In this document: positions 34,531 through 46,797 of the stretch, piece by piece
How positions within the stretch are numbered: the first letter of the stretch is position 1
Layout: every line of letters starts with the position of its first letter
Assembly: GCA_003550325.1 (NCBI GenBank)
Contig: QKWP01000100.1
Span: forward strand, 93,227 to 157,226
Direction of reading: 5' to 3'
From: Gigaspora rosea
Taxonomy: Eukaryota; Glomeromycota; Glomeromycetes; Diversisporales; Gigasporaceae
Length of the DNA stretch: 64,000 bases
The notes under the pieces: model-generated
What the model was told of the DNA's origin: nothing
Seen by the model: only the letters and a program-made list of their open reading frames with translations
The model's database searches: none
Position numbers and translations under genes: made by a program

Positions 34531-35410
34531 GGAGGTTGTCTTGAATAAGACGTACATGTTCTCCTTTGAAGTTAAATTTGAAGCCTTGTTAGATGCCATC
34601 GATTATATAGTTGATGAACGGTCGGTTGGGGTGGTCTTTTGTAAGGAGTTTCAGAGCATGGATATTTATTGGGGTCTGGACATTAAAGTGTCCTGGGTCG
34701 AGCTGTTTAAGTAGTGCCATTTTGGTATTTGTTATTGGGCTGGATGGTGGTGAAGTTGCGAGCATTGTTTCATTAGCATGGGAGATTCATTTGTTGTAAT
34801 GTTGCATGACAGCTTGAACTGAGCCGTATGTTTAAATGTGGGGTTCTGCCTTGGGACTGTGTTGTTTATTGGATAAGTATGTGCATCTGTATTTTATTTT
34901 TTTTTTGTTTGTGTGTGTGTTATTTGTTGTATTCATTTTTTCGTCTATGTTTATACTTGTTTTATTTTATTTTTATATGTATATTTATGTCTATATTAAT
35001 ATTATTATTTATTTTCCTTGCAAAGTTTCCTTCCTTGTGTCTGGGTGTCTGATTGCTGCTCCGTATTGTGTGGTGTGATAGTGGTGTGATAATAGACCAA
35101 TTGTTGTTGTGCCTTGTATTCTTGTATGCTTATATAATTGGTTAACCGTATGTTTTTTTTTATTTTTGTATATGTATTTATTTATATTTTACTTTATTTA
35201 TATTTTATATGTTAGGTCGATGTTAGTTCATGTTTACCCTTTCCAACCTGTTGTTCTTTATTTTTATTTTTATTTATATATATTTTTTATTTTTTTTTTA
35301 TATATATAATTTTTTTTTGCTTTTATATATAGGGCTGGTTGTCATTACTTGGTTGGATCGTTACGGGTTTCTATTTGTTTGAGAGAGGCTTGCTTATTGA
35401 AGAAACATCA

Positions 35411-36855
35411 TCACTCAGGATGGCCTATTTTTCTGCATGTAAGACAGGCATGTACCTGTTTGCAGTTGTTGTCATCAGGACAGCCTTTGCGGTTCCAGTT
35501 AATGCAAATTTGCCTTCCATCTTGCCAAGTAATGTCTCCTTTTGCGGTTCGTGGGTTGGTGATAGTGCGTTGTTTCTTGGTGGTAGTTACATCAAAGTTC
35601 TCGTCTTCCGCTTCAATGTTCCACTCGAACAAGGTTGAATCGCGGTTAGTTGTTAAATGGAGACATCGGTCTTCGTCATAGGCAGCAATAGCAGAAAATT
35701 CTTGTTTGATGCAAAGTGTATTGATGTGGTCTCGATACATATTAAGCTCTTGTTCTCTGAGGTCGTATATTATTAATATTGCTTCCATGTAGGGTCGAAA
35801 TGCGAGTAGCTATTCAGCAATATTGATGAACTTTTGTGGGTGGCTGCGCTTTTTGATGGCAATAACTCCACCTTTAGAGGTTTGTAGAGAATGATCTTCA
35901 TCATTGTACTTCATGTTTGCTTTCAGACTTTTGTATCTGAACTCAGTGAAATCTATGTAGTTTCCGATTGCAATGGCTTTCCAGAGACGTCGCGGTAAGT
36001 TTGGTTTGTTAGGTAGCATTTCTAATGCTTTTTGTACTTCAGACCAGTTAAGGATTCACCACAGCCTGATGCTTTCCACTTTCATAGTATAGTTGTTGCT
36101 AAAACTAGAAACGGGAGGAAGGTCGACTTCACTATACTTGAATGAGGGATATTTTCTTGTAGTTATTTTTGTTCTTAGCATGTTGATCACATGGAAAGGA
36201 ATGTTATGTCTTGATATATCCATACTTGTTTGTGTAGTTGCTGTGTTTAAAATGAGGTTATTAAGAAGAGGAGTTAGTGGACAGTTACCTTGTTGTGATG
36301 GGCTTCCTTGCTCAGTTTGTTTCTCTTTGTGCTGAGTTGTAGTTGCATTAAAGGTATGATTGTGGCTTGCGTCCTGTTGCTAGTGGAGGGTCTTTTGTTG
36401 CTGTGCTGTTATGTCCAGGTCATAGTTGTGTCGTGGGTTTCCTGCAGTTTGAGATGTTGCTGTTGGGATTGTTGTGTTTGAAGCTGTTTGAAGCATTGAT
36501 CAATGCATGTATTTAGTTTGTTGATTATAGCAGATTGTGTTGCTGCATGCTGATCAAACAAGGCTCTAATAGAGACAATGATTATATTTGCAGAGTTTTG
36601 ACAAGCTGCATCCTTTGTATTACCATCGATTTTGAACATATCAAGAGTAATAGCTACATGATTGGTAGGTTCGTCAGAGGCCTTAGAGTTGGTATTGTTT
36701 TCCATGCTGGTTGTTAGAAATATTAGATTGCTGTTTTTGTTTATAGGATATTCCTGTGTTTGCAAATAAGAATCAATTTCGAATTTTTTCTGAGAGAAAG
36801 TTGGTGTCTGCCAGCCAATCGTATTTATATGATGGCTTGATAGCATGTTACACAC
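35411..36855 (-). pseudogene. Gag-like zinc-knuckle protein of the DIRS element
   Basis: Three open pieces on the minus strand (36409-36855, 35810-36019, 35411-35788) read one gag-like protein broken twice. The first piece has a glutamine-rich helix (QTQQSQQQHLKLQETHD). The middle has LPRRLWKAIAIGNYIDF. The last ends in a cysteine/histidine cluster ICINWNRKGCPDDNNC, then ACLTCRKIGH, a nucleic-acid-binding zinc motif usual for gag proteins of this group. It would package the element RNA. Confidence 0.7.
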
Positions 36856-37021
36856 CGGAATCTGCCTTGCAGCTGTGGCTGCTATTCGTCTGTGCTACTG
36901 GTGCACGCATGTGATTAGGCGATCCATGCATGTGATTGGTGCATTGGCATGCGTCTTTGTTATTTGCAGTTTGTGCACCCAATTGCCCTTTGATCGGGTC
37001 CGATATGTCACGTGCCTGCAG
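36771..37021 (-). repeat. DIRS split direct repeat A1 (truncated)
   Basis: It matches A2 (30597 onward) and stops at GTGCCTGCAG, where the CCGGGT-rich element at 37022 begins. It covers the start of the first gag-like frame. Confidence 0.78.
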
Positions 37022-37667
37022 TTAGAGGTTGTACCCGAAATAAATTTCAAATTCCGGATAACCTGCCCGTTTACCAGACTATTACCGGGTCACAAACCGG
37101 ATTGTTTTAAAAAATCCGGGTTACTCGGTTGACCCAGTTGACCCGGTTTGTTTGATTGGCTAATGCAAAATTGAGGTAGCTCTTAAGGGTATGTAATTTT
37201 TTTAGAGGTTGCACCCGTTAAAAAATTTAAGCTCCGGGTTACTCACTGTTTACAACATTATAAACTGGGTCATCTTAATAATCTGGGTAAACTGTTTATT
37301 TGATTGATTGATGCAAAATCATAAATTCTCTTATATGCATTTTTTTAAAAAACTACGTATAATGATAATGGTAACTGATAAATTTATTAATTTTATGTCA
37401 GGTGCCCCGAGAATCATGATAATAGCTGTAACATAATCAGTTTATTCTCAAACGGCTAGAGGCCGTCGGAAAATAAACTGGATTTAAATAATAAAATTTA
37501 AAATGACCTCACTCCCAACGGACATACGTACTGTACATACGTTTGTACGTCACATTATCATGCTTATGGATAATTAATTCGGGTCACCCGGTTAACGATA
37601 GCTATGACCCGGTTGACAGGTGTTAACCGGGTTACCCGGGTAACACTTATACGGGTACAAGCTCTAA
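37022..37667. mobile_element. CCGGGT-rich inverted-repeat element, copy 1
   Basis: The ends are TTAGAGGTTGTACCCG and the complement TTAGAGCTTGTACCCG. Words CCCGGTTGACC and GGGTTACCCGGGTAAC recur in inverted form. A second start-like end (TTAGAGGTTGCACCCG at 37202) suggests two fused copies. The complement of most of the segment reappears at 50289-50817, where it also touches a DIRS fragment. Confidence 0.65.
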
Positions 37668-37669
37668 TT

Positions 37670-38850
37670 TGTACTTTCGGTAATTTAGGAGATACAAATC
37701 GAATTATGTAATAACGCTGGTCGAACTTTTATAAGCTTGGCACTTTATAACATGTTAGAAATGAAAATTTGATTGACTGGGACTTATGTACGTACGTAAA
37801 ATTACAAGTATTGTAATATTGTAACTTTCGTGCATAACCTTACCTGAATTAAATCTCTAAAAATATTATGCCAACAATGAATATAATTTTTTTTTATTCG
37901 TATAATATGTGTTCTATTTTTTTATTTTAATTTTTTTTTAATATAATAAAAAACTTGTTATCTGTTGCCATTCCGGCAACAATCTTTTATAAAATAAATA
38001 TTTTAACTCACATCCGAGCAACCATAATTGGCCGCTATTGAACCAAAGCCTTGCTCAATAAATCAATCTCAGAATACATGTTTTGTAATTTATATAAATA
38101 TAGACCTATTTAAATCTAATTGCATAAAATATTCACCGCACAAAAATTATATCGTATGGACTTTTCCGTCTAAATTCTTTATTATAATATAGGATAAAAT
38201 ACAGAACAAAGATATATATGATTTATCTTCGCTTCTTCTACGCTTAATATATCCTGATGCCTTCTTGGTTCTCTTCTGCCTCTTTTTATTTTGTTCATCA
38301 TACGTTTTTTATCTAGATGGTGATATTTACGGATTTTATAATTTACCGTCTTGAAAATTACTCACAATACATTGAGAAGGCTTTCCGTAATATCCATAAG
38401 GTCTCACCTGTTTCATTCCATTCTCAATTATGTGTGAGCTTTACGAATCTTCTGAATGTTTTCTGTAAAGTCTAATGCGTACTCATGGAATTGATTCTGG
38501 AAGCGTGCGATCATATTACGTGCTAGTTTTTGTTGTACCAATTATTATTTTTTTTAAAAAAAAATAATAATAATAAAAATAAAAGCAACTTAATTCTTAC
38601 CATATTTGCTTTTTTTAAACGCTTTGAGAGACAAATTCTTTACCAAGATCTAATCATAACTCATGCCCTGAATACATAGCTAAAGGAATATTCCATGCTT
38701 AGATTTTTAATGGGAATTTTTCGACAATTCTACAAAGAGAGATGAATCGTTTGAAAACTTCTTTGCAAATGTCTTATGTTTTTCTCTATTATGTCATCAT
38801 ATTTTGTTTATTTTTTTTTTACAAATATTGTTAGTTTATATTCATAAATA
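37670..38850 (-). pseudogene. Repeat Q, inverted copy with relic gene
   Basis: This is the complement of about 18380-19480. The relic peptide skeleton is again visible on the minus strand, with several stops and shifts, ending in the basic KKRQKRTKKAS-type tail (about 38240-38300). A deletion removes part of the FHEYAL region. No function can be assigned. Confidence 0.5.
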
Positions 38851-38869
38851 ATATTGCTTTTATAATTGA

Positions 38870-39906
38870 CATGCCAAGGATCGAAGATTCTAAATATGAA
38901 GCCACGATCCTCTGATCATAGGATCTTCTATTCCGACATTTCGTATGCTGGGCTTATAATCAATAAAAAGTGCCATAAAGCGCACGATAAAAAATATATA
39001 TATATATATTTCAAACATTTCGCTCATACATTTACAAATATCCTTGGTTTTATTTATCTAACCTCTATGTAATGTCAATTAAATTAGCAGTCAGTTAAAT
39101 GATTGCCGATGAAAATGAGTGGCACCGGATATCGAAACGAAAGATTGCATATATGTGATTCAATACATAATATCGCAATTCTTAAATATTCGCTTACATG
39201 TTTCTCTTAGTAGCATTATAAAAAAAGAACTTATTCCATAAATTGAAATTGTAAAGGCGAAGTGGAATTTGTGTGACACGTCCAGCAGATCTAAAATATG
39301 ATAACTTTGTTCACAATCGTAGTTGTTGTTAAACGATTTTTATCAAGATTGTAATGTCGGGCTTGAAATTGAAAAAATTACTAATTTGGGCATAAAAGTT
39401 ACACTTGCCTAAAATTACCGCCAACTCGTGCAAGATTCAGATACTAATTTCAGTCAAATGCAATTTCAAGCACCCAAATTGGTAAATTCCAGCTTCAAAC
39501 ACAAACACGATCTGTAGTAACGTAGATTAAAATTTCTTGGCAAAATTCGTAAATCAAAAATTTTTTTGGCAAAATTGGAAAATTGACGATAATTATTAAT
39601 TCACTTTAGTTCGTGATCAAAAAAATAATTATAAAATTCAAAACCATTATCATAATGAATTATCACTGTTTTGAATTGATATATTCCACGTGTTTACTAT
39701 CACTTAAAATGTGTCTGACAAATCTAATTATTTAGTTTCAAATACGGTTATCCAATAAATTTTATCAGCATCTGCATGATTCTAACGGGTTTTTTGATAG
39801 CTTACAATTGTATTGAATAATGGATTTAATAACCATTCAAATTATTTTAACTTCATAATACACCGAAACCTGTTGCAGCAGTAGTTAGTGGTGCAGTTGT
39901 GTACGG
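38870..39906. repeat. Repeat P, inverted copy, split by the solo LTR
   Basis: This is the complement of 28240-29590 without the 338-bp MITE. It resumes after the LTR at 41855 and continues to about 42215. Next to repeat Q, it recreates the P-Q block in reverse. Confidence 0.7.
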
Positions 39907-40357
39907 TGTGAGGATGTGGAATGTTCCTGACAAACAAAAATATCTATAACTAGCTACTTTTCTATCCTAAACTATCAATACTATATATCTACAAGACTTA
40001 AATCCTAACGTGGTAGGCAGGAAAGAGGCGTTGATTGACTTGGTCCGATAGTTAGGGCTTAAAGTCTTGCTGCGGCGGTTCCGAAATGGATAAGTATTGC
40101 TTAAATATTTCCGATATTACTTTCTTTACTTCGAAGTAGGCGCTAATTAATCTCTTTCTCTTTCTTTAGGTGGAAATGGTCGATTTCAGTCTTGAACTTT
40201 GTTCACGGTGTCACGAGACAAGAGCAATCGGGTTGCCGATTGGAGTTACGTAATTTTCCGATCCGGTTTGAGGATGATCCCACGTGTTGGAGGAGTACGG
40301 TGTTACCCTTGCATATCGTACCTCTGCCGTAGATCATAACTGTGTCACGAGACTACT

Positions 40358-40461
40358 GTGCCTCATGTGCCGGATGTACCGCATGTACCGAATGTGCCGG
40401 ATGTGCCTCATGTGACGCATGTACCGAATGTGCCGGATGTGCCTCATGTGACTGATGTGGC
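40358..40461. repeat. 10-bp tandem array (ATGTGCCGG-type) in the solo LTR
   Basis: About ten units of the pattern ATGTnCCnnn, alternating CGG, TCA and GAA, keep an exact 10-bp period. That places every unit on the same DNA face. It could be a regulatory array or a simple repeat. Confidence 0.8.
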
Positions 40462-41250
40462 GATTAAGGCATAAGGGACTGATATGATAGAAGTAGCATA
40501 AGTGATAGATCGATCATTTATGGCACAAGTGCCATATGTATTTAGTAGTAGATAGTTTCTTATATATATGGGCGATATTCGCTCCACTTTGTAGGCATGT
40601 TTGCCATGATCTCTTAATATATAAATAAAGGACACTATAATCGATTCTATAAACCATATCACTCACTCTTTCGAATTGCCAAATCACTATAAATATAAAC
40701 CCTCTCGCTTGTACAAATACTAACAACTACGATACACCACTGCACAGTTTGTGTCTCTGTGCTCACGTGACTCCCTGTCGATAGTTGCTCCGTTATCCTC
40801 GATTTCCGAGAGGTATTCGAAGGTTAACAACGGCAATTAATTAGCGGGGTAGTTAATTGTACGATAAATAAGGTAATCAATGATCTAATCAATTCGAGTT
40901 TTATATAAATTGCTTTTGTCGATTACTAAGCCTTTTATTCTTATATGTTTTTAGTTGACGAAATCGGGTTTTCGATAATCTCGAGGTTACAGTTTGTACG
41001 AAAGAGAATTTCGGGAAAACGATAATGTCAAAGTTTCGAAGGGAAATTTATTTTTACTTTCAGTTGGAAAATTCAAGGGAAACAACTACTAACACTTCTA
41101 CTCTTATTTCGAAGGTTATTCTTGAACTCCACACTTGAGTTAGCTTTATTTGAACGAAAAGAGGTCAGGTATTTATACTTTTTACATTGCTGCGTTTTTC
41201 ACAATGTTGTTATGAATTTATCAAGTCCTAACTAGTTTGTCTAAACTAAT

Positions 41251-41363
41251 TATATTTGATATCCTTGATATATCAAATATATTTGATATATTTAATATAT
41301 CTGATATATCTGATATATTTGATATATCTGATATATTTGAGATATTTGATATATTTAATATCC
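41251..41363. repeat. GATATATTTG 10-bp tandem repeat in the solo LTR
   Basis: About eleven imperfect units of GATATATYTG form a partly palindromic AT-rich array. Confidence 0.8.
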
Positions 41364-41512
41364 TTACTATCTCAGATTGTCGAACCGGGTTTTAGGGCAG
41401 GTAAGGACGTACTATATCTCTAGGGGCTTATAGTATTATATATTATACTCAAGAGGTCTTATACTTTTAAACATAAATAATGGTATAACGAAAGAAAACT
41501 ATATATATTTTA

Positions 41513-41784
41513 GGGTTTTATAATTTATTGCACCTGCAATACATTGTACCCCTTCTATTAATTAAAAATTTTGCCTATGAAACCACCTTTGGAGTTCTAA
41601 TTAAAAATACTCCTCGTGAAATTTTGGCATAAACTATACCCCTGCTTCATCCCAGCCCTAATATTAATTAAATTTTATTTTTTGCTTTGATAAAAATTTC
41701 TTTGTTTGTTACACAAAATCGATGATCCATATAGTTATAATAGGGGGTGCAATATATTGCACCGTGCAATAAATTATAAATTCC
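41513..41784. mobile_element. 272-bp MITE nested in the solo LTR, 9-bp target duplication
   Basis: It is flanked by the 9-bp direct repeat TATATTTTA (41504-41512 and 41785-41793). The inverted ends pair TTTATAATTTATTGCACC with its near-complement over about 45 bp. The 9-bp duplication and GG...CC ends fit a Mutator-like MITE. Confidence 0.8.
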
Positions 41785-42199
41785 TATATTTTATACATAA
41801 AAAGAATACTATAATAGGTATTTCAAGGGGCCGGGTACCCTGACGCTTCTCACAACGGTCTATATGTATGCATTGACAATTTTAATAGTACTTTAATGTT
41901 GCTCATAAAGTTTGTATCGAACTTTTTTTTTAAGTTTTAATAATTAAATCAGAAAATAAAATTTTGGCATTAGAGAAAATTTAGAAAATTATGTGTTTTA
42001 ACCATACGTCTTAAAACTATTAAGCGGGCCTCGATTAATCCGATAGAAATTAACTTTTGCATATATTTCATATTTTTATACAGTACCTTTATATATATCA
42101 TTAACTTAAGGTTTTAGAAAAATCTTTATTACTGTATGGTTCATATTTTTTATTAATTAAATCTTTACTGCCCCATCAACATTATTATATGTCACGGAT

Positions 42200-42425
42200 G
42201 ATCATGAAATCGGATAATGATGAAATTTGGATCTATTTTATACAATTTTTAAAAATTTTTTAGGGTCGTTTTTGTCAGTTTTTTTTTTTATGGCTGAAGC
42301 AGGATTTAGGGTTAGAGTTATTAATAAAAGAGTATAGGTCGATTTTGGTAGGGCTTATATTTTCAAATTGAGGCCCCAAATTTCACCATCAGCCGATTTC
42401 GCGATCATCCGCGACATTATATAAT
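42200..42425. repeat. Inverted-repeat element with GATCATGAAATCGG ends
   Basis: ATCATGAAATCGG at the left pairs with CCGATTTCGCGATCAT at the right. Next to these, GATGAAATTTGG pairs with CCAAATTTCACC. It is about 220 bp and has no ORF. Confidence 0.5.
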
Positions 42426-43396
42426 GGAGGTGCAAATGACGTACTTCATCTTTTTAAAAAATTTAAATACAATAGATGCAAACAAGAAGTACCATTAATT
42501 CAAATTAACATATAATTGGTATAACGATTATTAAAAATAGATAATCCGAATTATGCCTGATTCAAATATTTTTTTAGCCTGCATTTTAGTAGCTTCAGAA
42601 GCTCCGTAGAACACACGCCTATTTAATTAAATCTTTATACATACATATTTATTTAAATATCAAGTGATTTTTATCAATGCTTAACGTATGAAAGGGGGGA
42701 GAATCGACAAAACAAAAGATCTTCGGAGGATCAATTTTTATGTTATAAAATTTTATAATACTGTAATAAATCATAAGAAAATACAAATCTTAAAGAGCTA
42801 TACTAAAAAATTTTATTAATGCAACTGTTTTTGTGTTTTAGTGAAAAATGAGCCTAATCTTATTTAAAATTGGTTTGTGTAAAATTTGTCGATTTATCCC
42901 CTTTTGCAGAACACAGCCCATATATGATTACTTATTAACTTACAAACAATTAATATTGTACAAATATTTTACGTAAGTATTAATTAATATATAATAAATA
43001 AAACTATGATATTTTCAAGATGTGTCTGATCAAATTTTAAAATTATTTTATTTATGAATCGTAACAGCGCACAAAATTTATCGAATTTCCGTAATTTTAA
43101 GCATATCTGAGTTTATAAACTCAACTCAAATGGTGTCGTTAGAAAAAAGCAGGTTGCGTTACTGTATAATTTTACACAATGAATCGTAATACGTAAATAA
43201 TAGCGATTACCAATCGTAATAAACAATAATTAAAATAATAAAAACAATAATTAATTTACTTATTATCTTGCGATAGTGCAACCAATAATACAATTAAGTT
43301 TAAACCGTGACAGGTTACTAAAAATAAAATGTTCCTATCAATTCTTAATTTTAATAAGAATAATTAATTTCATTCCTACAAGGCCTTCCGTAAAAA
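42426..43396. other. Upstream region of LRR copy 2
   Basis: No gene is visible. The last 250 bp (43150-43396) match the complement of 53404-53600 upstream of copy 3 (CTTGCGATAGTGCAACC, AAACCGTGACAGG), so copies 2 and 3 share a promoter region. The rest is AT-rich and unremarkable. Confidence 0.5.
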
Positions 43397-46300
43397 ATGA
43401 GTGCAATAAGCAACAAATTTCAACAACTTCAAAAATACATTAATGAGAAAAACATTACTTTTTATGATTATACACGTTTTAGGATCGTTGAATTAATTAA
43501 AAACGAAGAATTTACAAGAGTGTATCGTGCTGTTTTTAAAAATAAAATTACCGTTATACTAAAATCATTCGAAAATAATGATCTAACCATTAATGAAGTC
43601 ATTAACGAGGTAATTTTTACGTCACAAAAAATAATATGGTATTGTATTTTAAAATATGACAAATACATAATTATATTATATATGTACGTATAGCTTAAGT
43701 TATATCATGGAGTGGATATACACCCTAACATTATACGTTTTAATGGTGTTACTAGACAAGAAGGTATAATAATACATAATCGCTTCTTTACTTATAATGT
43801 GAATGTTATGTTAACCATTATATATATATATTGATGTATATAAAGGAGACCCAAGTATTATACCTTACATGCTGGTTTATGAGGACGTCAACGGTGGAAC
43901 TTTAAGATCATATTTACATGAAAATTCACAACTCCTTTCATGGAATGATATGATTAAATTTTCATTACAAATTGCAAATGCTGTTAGTTACTTGCATGCT
44001 AAAGGGATAGTTAATCTTGGATTGGTAATGTTTAGAATATCAGTACTGTAATTTTAAATTCTTTTTTAATTTGTTATTAATTTAAAATACTATTTCAAAT
44101 AGCATTTGGAAAATATATTTATGCATAGTAACAATATAAAACTTGCAGATTATGGGCTTTCAAATAGATTAAAAGGGCAAACTGTTAAATATCAATATCT
44201 CGGATTTTATAAAAAATCTGATGTATATACTGTTGGTAACCTTATGCAAGAAATGTACAAGAATATTCCATTTGCCGAAAATGTTGTCGGTCCTATAGCT
44301 AAATATATTAAGATCTATAAAGGTATAAATTTTTTTGATGATTTCATTTGGATGGTATTTTATGACGTTTTGGTAACAGGTTTTGTAATTTATCAATGAT
44401 AGATTGTCTGTGTAATGAGCCTAACAGTCGCCCAGAAATTCAATTCATTGTTTCTAATTTAAAATCGTATTGTAATCAAAATATAAACGGCCATGATTTA
44501 GTAATTACTCATCCACAGAATCCCTTTATAATACAATATTCAATGGTGTATAACAGTGTTGGCCCATTTATACGTCATATAAGTTTTTTTAAATGATCAT
44601 AATCATATAGTTGTTAAATCACAAATCATATGATTAAAATCATATGACATATGACTATTTGTCATATGATCGATATGATTATAATTTTATTATGACGTAA
44701 TTAATAGTCATATGATCTATATATATGTTTAAGTAATCGTAAAAAAAAAATGCATACAAATTGCTCTCGATCTTTTAACTTATAGAAATAAATATCATTT
44801 ATATGATAACATACTACCTAATAAAGCAATACATACATGGATTCTACGTACGTACATACGTACATACAACTTATTACTGGCATATTAATAAAACTAGGGT
44901 TAAACGCTGACCTAGATCTGACAATACCCGACCCGGGTACCTTTCTGTAAAAACCTACCTTTATGATATTTACTGGCATTTACTGCATTAATTAGGAATA
45001 ATGATATCGTGTGTACAAACGGAATGTCGCAATAGATACAGATTTGACAATCATGCGGACGATCAAAAATGTCGCAATAGTTACATGGCAGATCAGGAGT
45101 GTAGTAATGCGCAAGTAAACCCCTGCGCATTATTTCGCGAAAATCCTAGTTATCTATATAACTAAAAGTCATAGATCATATATACTTGCATGATCTGTGA
45201 CTGGTCATATAGATCATATTGGTCATATAATGTCATAGATTATATATACTTGCAAAATGACTATATGATCTATGACTAGTCATATAGATCATATTGGTCA
45301 TATATGTCATAGTCCAACACTGGTGTATAATTCCATACCATTACAAGAATCGCCTATATGCACATAGATAACACATTCAACATAGAACCAAATCACACAT
45401 TAAAATCACCTACAGAATTAAATATATTAGAAATCGAGCCAAATAATGCAGATATTTTAGATCGTTAAATAGTTTTTGACCGACATTATTCCATTGAGAC
45501 ATCAGCTCAAAATAGCGAAACTTTCTCAAGTTATCAAGTTAATACAAACATACATGTAAATACATTTGAAATTACAACTTTATATCCACTTTATTTACCT
45601 CATACAATAAATTCAACCATTTCATCGCAAGACTATAACAATCTTGAGAATATGAGAAATGAGGCACGTAAATATTTTAATCAAGGAAAATTTCTCAAAG
45701 CATTAGAACTTTATGAGGAAATTATCAAAAAAGTCAGCACAGTGCTGAAGATCAAAAAAGTGCTTCAATCTGGGAACTTTCTTATAACCGATGTGGATTG
45801 AAAAATTTAAACGAGTTATGAAAGGAACACCACACTGACTTCTTTGAATCTTGAACATAATGTTCTTGGATCAGAAGGAGGAAAAGTATTAGCAAATGCA
45901 CTTTGCATGAATACCACGTTGACTTCTTTGAATCTTAAATATAATGATCTTGGATTAGAAGGAGGAAAAGCATTAGTAAATGCACTTTGCAAGAACACCA
46001 CACTGACTTCTTTGAATCTTTGGAAGAATAATCTTGGATCAGAAGGAGGAAAAGCATTAGCAGATGCACTTTGCAAGAATACCACGCTGACTTATTTGAA
46101 ACTTGGTTCTAATAATCTTGGATCAGAAGGAGGAAAAGCATTAGCAGATGCACTTTGCAAGAACACCACCCTAACTTCTCTGGATATTTGGAATAATGAT
46201 CTTGGAGCAGAAGAAGGAAAAGCATTAGCAGATGCATTTTGCAAGAACACCACACTGACTTCTTTGAATCTTTTGAAGAATAACCTTGGATCAGAAGGAG

Positions 46301-46797
46301 GAAAAGCATTAGCAGATGCACTTTGCAAGAACACCACTCTGACTTCTTTGGATCTTGCTGAGAATAATCTTGGATCAGAAGAAGGAAAAGCATTAGCAGA
46401 TGCACTTTGTAAGAACGCTACATTGACTTCTCTGAATCTTCGGATTAATGTTCTTGGATCAGAAGGAGGAAAAGCATTAGCAGATGCACTTTGCAAGAAC
46501 GCTACATTGACTTCTTTGAAACTTTGGGATAATAATATTGGATCAGAAGGAGGAAAAGCATTAGCGAATGCACTTTGCAAGAACACCACTCTGACTTCTT
46601 TGGATTTTTGGGCGAATAATCTTGGATCAGAAGGAGGAAAAGCATTAGCAGATGCACTTTGCAAGAACACCACTCTGACTTCTTTGGATCTTAATTCTAA
46701 TAGTCTTGGATCAGAAGGAGGAAAAGCATTAGCAGATGCTCTTTGCAAGAACACTACATTGACTTCTCTGAATCTTCAGGATAATGATCTTGGATAG
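43397..46797 (+). pseudogene. Pseudokinase-TPR-LRR gene, copy 2 (broken)
   Basis: Exons corresponding to copy 1: 43397-43609, 43694-43763, 43846-44024, 44103-44322, then the long exon from 44380. Exons 1-4 are intact and keep the same lost glycine loop, NLG in place of HRD, and DYG. The long exon is destroyed: a 769-bp hAT-like element (44554-45322) splits the linker, a TAA stop lies at 45466-45468, one base is lost near 45735 in the TPR-like pair, and about 13 bases are lost near 45820. After this the LRR array is open again for twelve units (45844-46797), then stops, with decayed units to about 47030. The LRR part is well preserved for a dead gene, so decay is recent or the array is still expressed from an internal start. 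Confidence 0.82.
44554..45322. mobile_element. hAT-like element disrupting LRR copy 2
   Basis: The ends CAGTGTTGG and CCAACACTG are perfect inverted copies, flanked by the 8-bp direct repeat GTGTATAA (44546-44553 and 45323-45330). Copy 1 reads ATGGTGTATAATTCCATACC without interruption, an empty site. The subterminal DNA is packed with CATATGATC/GATCATATG words, as binding sites for a hAT transposase would be. A 72-codon minus frame inside (44912-45130) contains several cysteine pairs (CNYCDIF, CQICIYC) and could be a captured fragment; unproven. Confidence 0.9.

Larger units (their letters stand above)
30241..37021 (-). mobile_element. DIRS/PAT-like tyrosine-recombinase retrotransposon with split direct repeats
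   Basis: Read on the minus strand the order is A1 (37021-36771), gag-like ORFs, reverse transcriptase, RNase H, tyrosine recombinase, B1 (31665-30914), A2 (about 30900-30597), B2 (30545-30241). This is the A1-ORFs-B1-A2-B2 split direct repeat layout known for PAT/Ngaro-type members of the DIRS order, which replicate through a circular intermediate and integrate with a tyrosine recombinase. All ORFs carry frameshifts, so this copy is dead. A TA-inserting MITE sits inside B1. The A1 end is cut off by the element at 37022-37667; a 72-bp piece of the missing terminus is at 50217-50288. Confidence 0.85.
39907..41854. mobile_element. Solo LTR, 1.95 kb, with ACGG target duplication
   Basis: The insertion begins TGTGAGGATG and ends CTTCTCACA, with the short inverted termini TGTGAG/CTCACA expected of an LTR. 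It is flanked by ACGG (39903-39906 and 41855-41858; a following T makes five bases also possible). The paralogous sequence at 28206-28240 (complement) reads straight through, GTGTACGGTCTATATG, a clean empty site. No gag or pol reading frame is present, so this is a solo LTR left by recombination, or possibly a large non-autonomous element. It contains two short tandem repeats and a nested MITE. Confidence 0.8.

Noticed and set aside
40358-40461. Regular GC-rich repeats that might be a CRISPR-like array
   Set aside because: The period is 10 bp with no spacers, inside a solo LTR of a eukaryotic genome.
44912-45130. 72-codon cysteine-containing minus frame in the hAT element as a real gene
   Set aside because: It has no intact zinc-finger spacing I recognise and lies wholly inside a non-autonomous element; it is kept only as a possible captured fragment.
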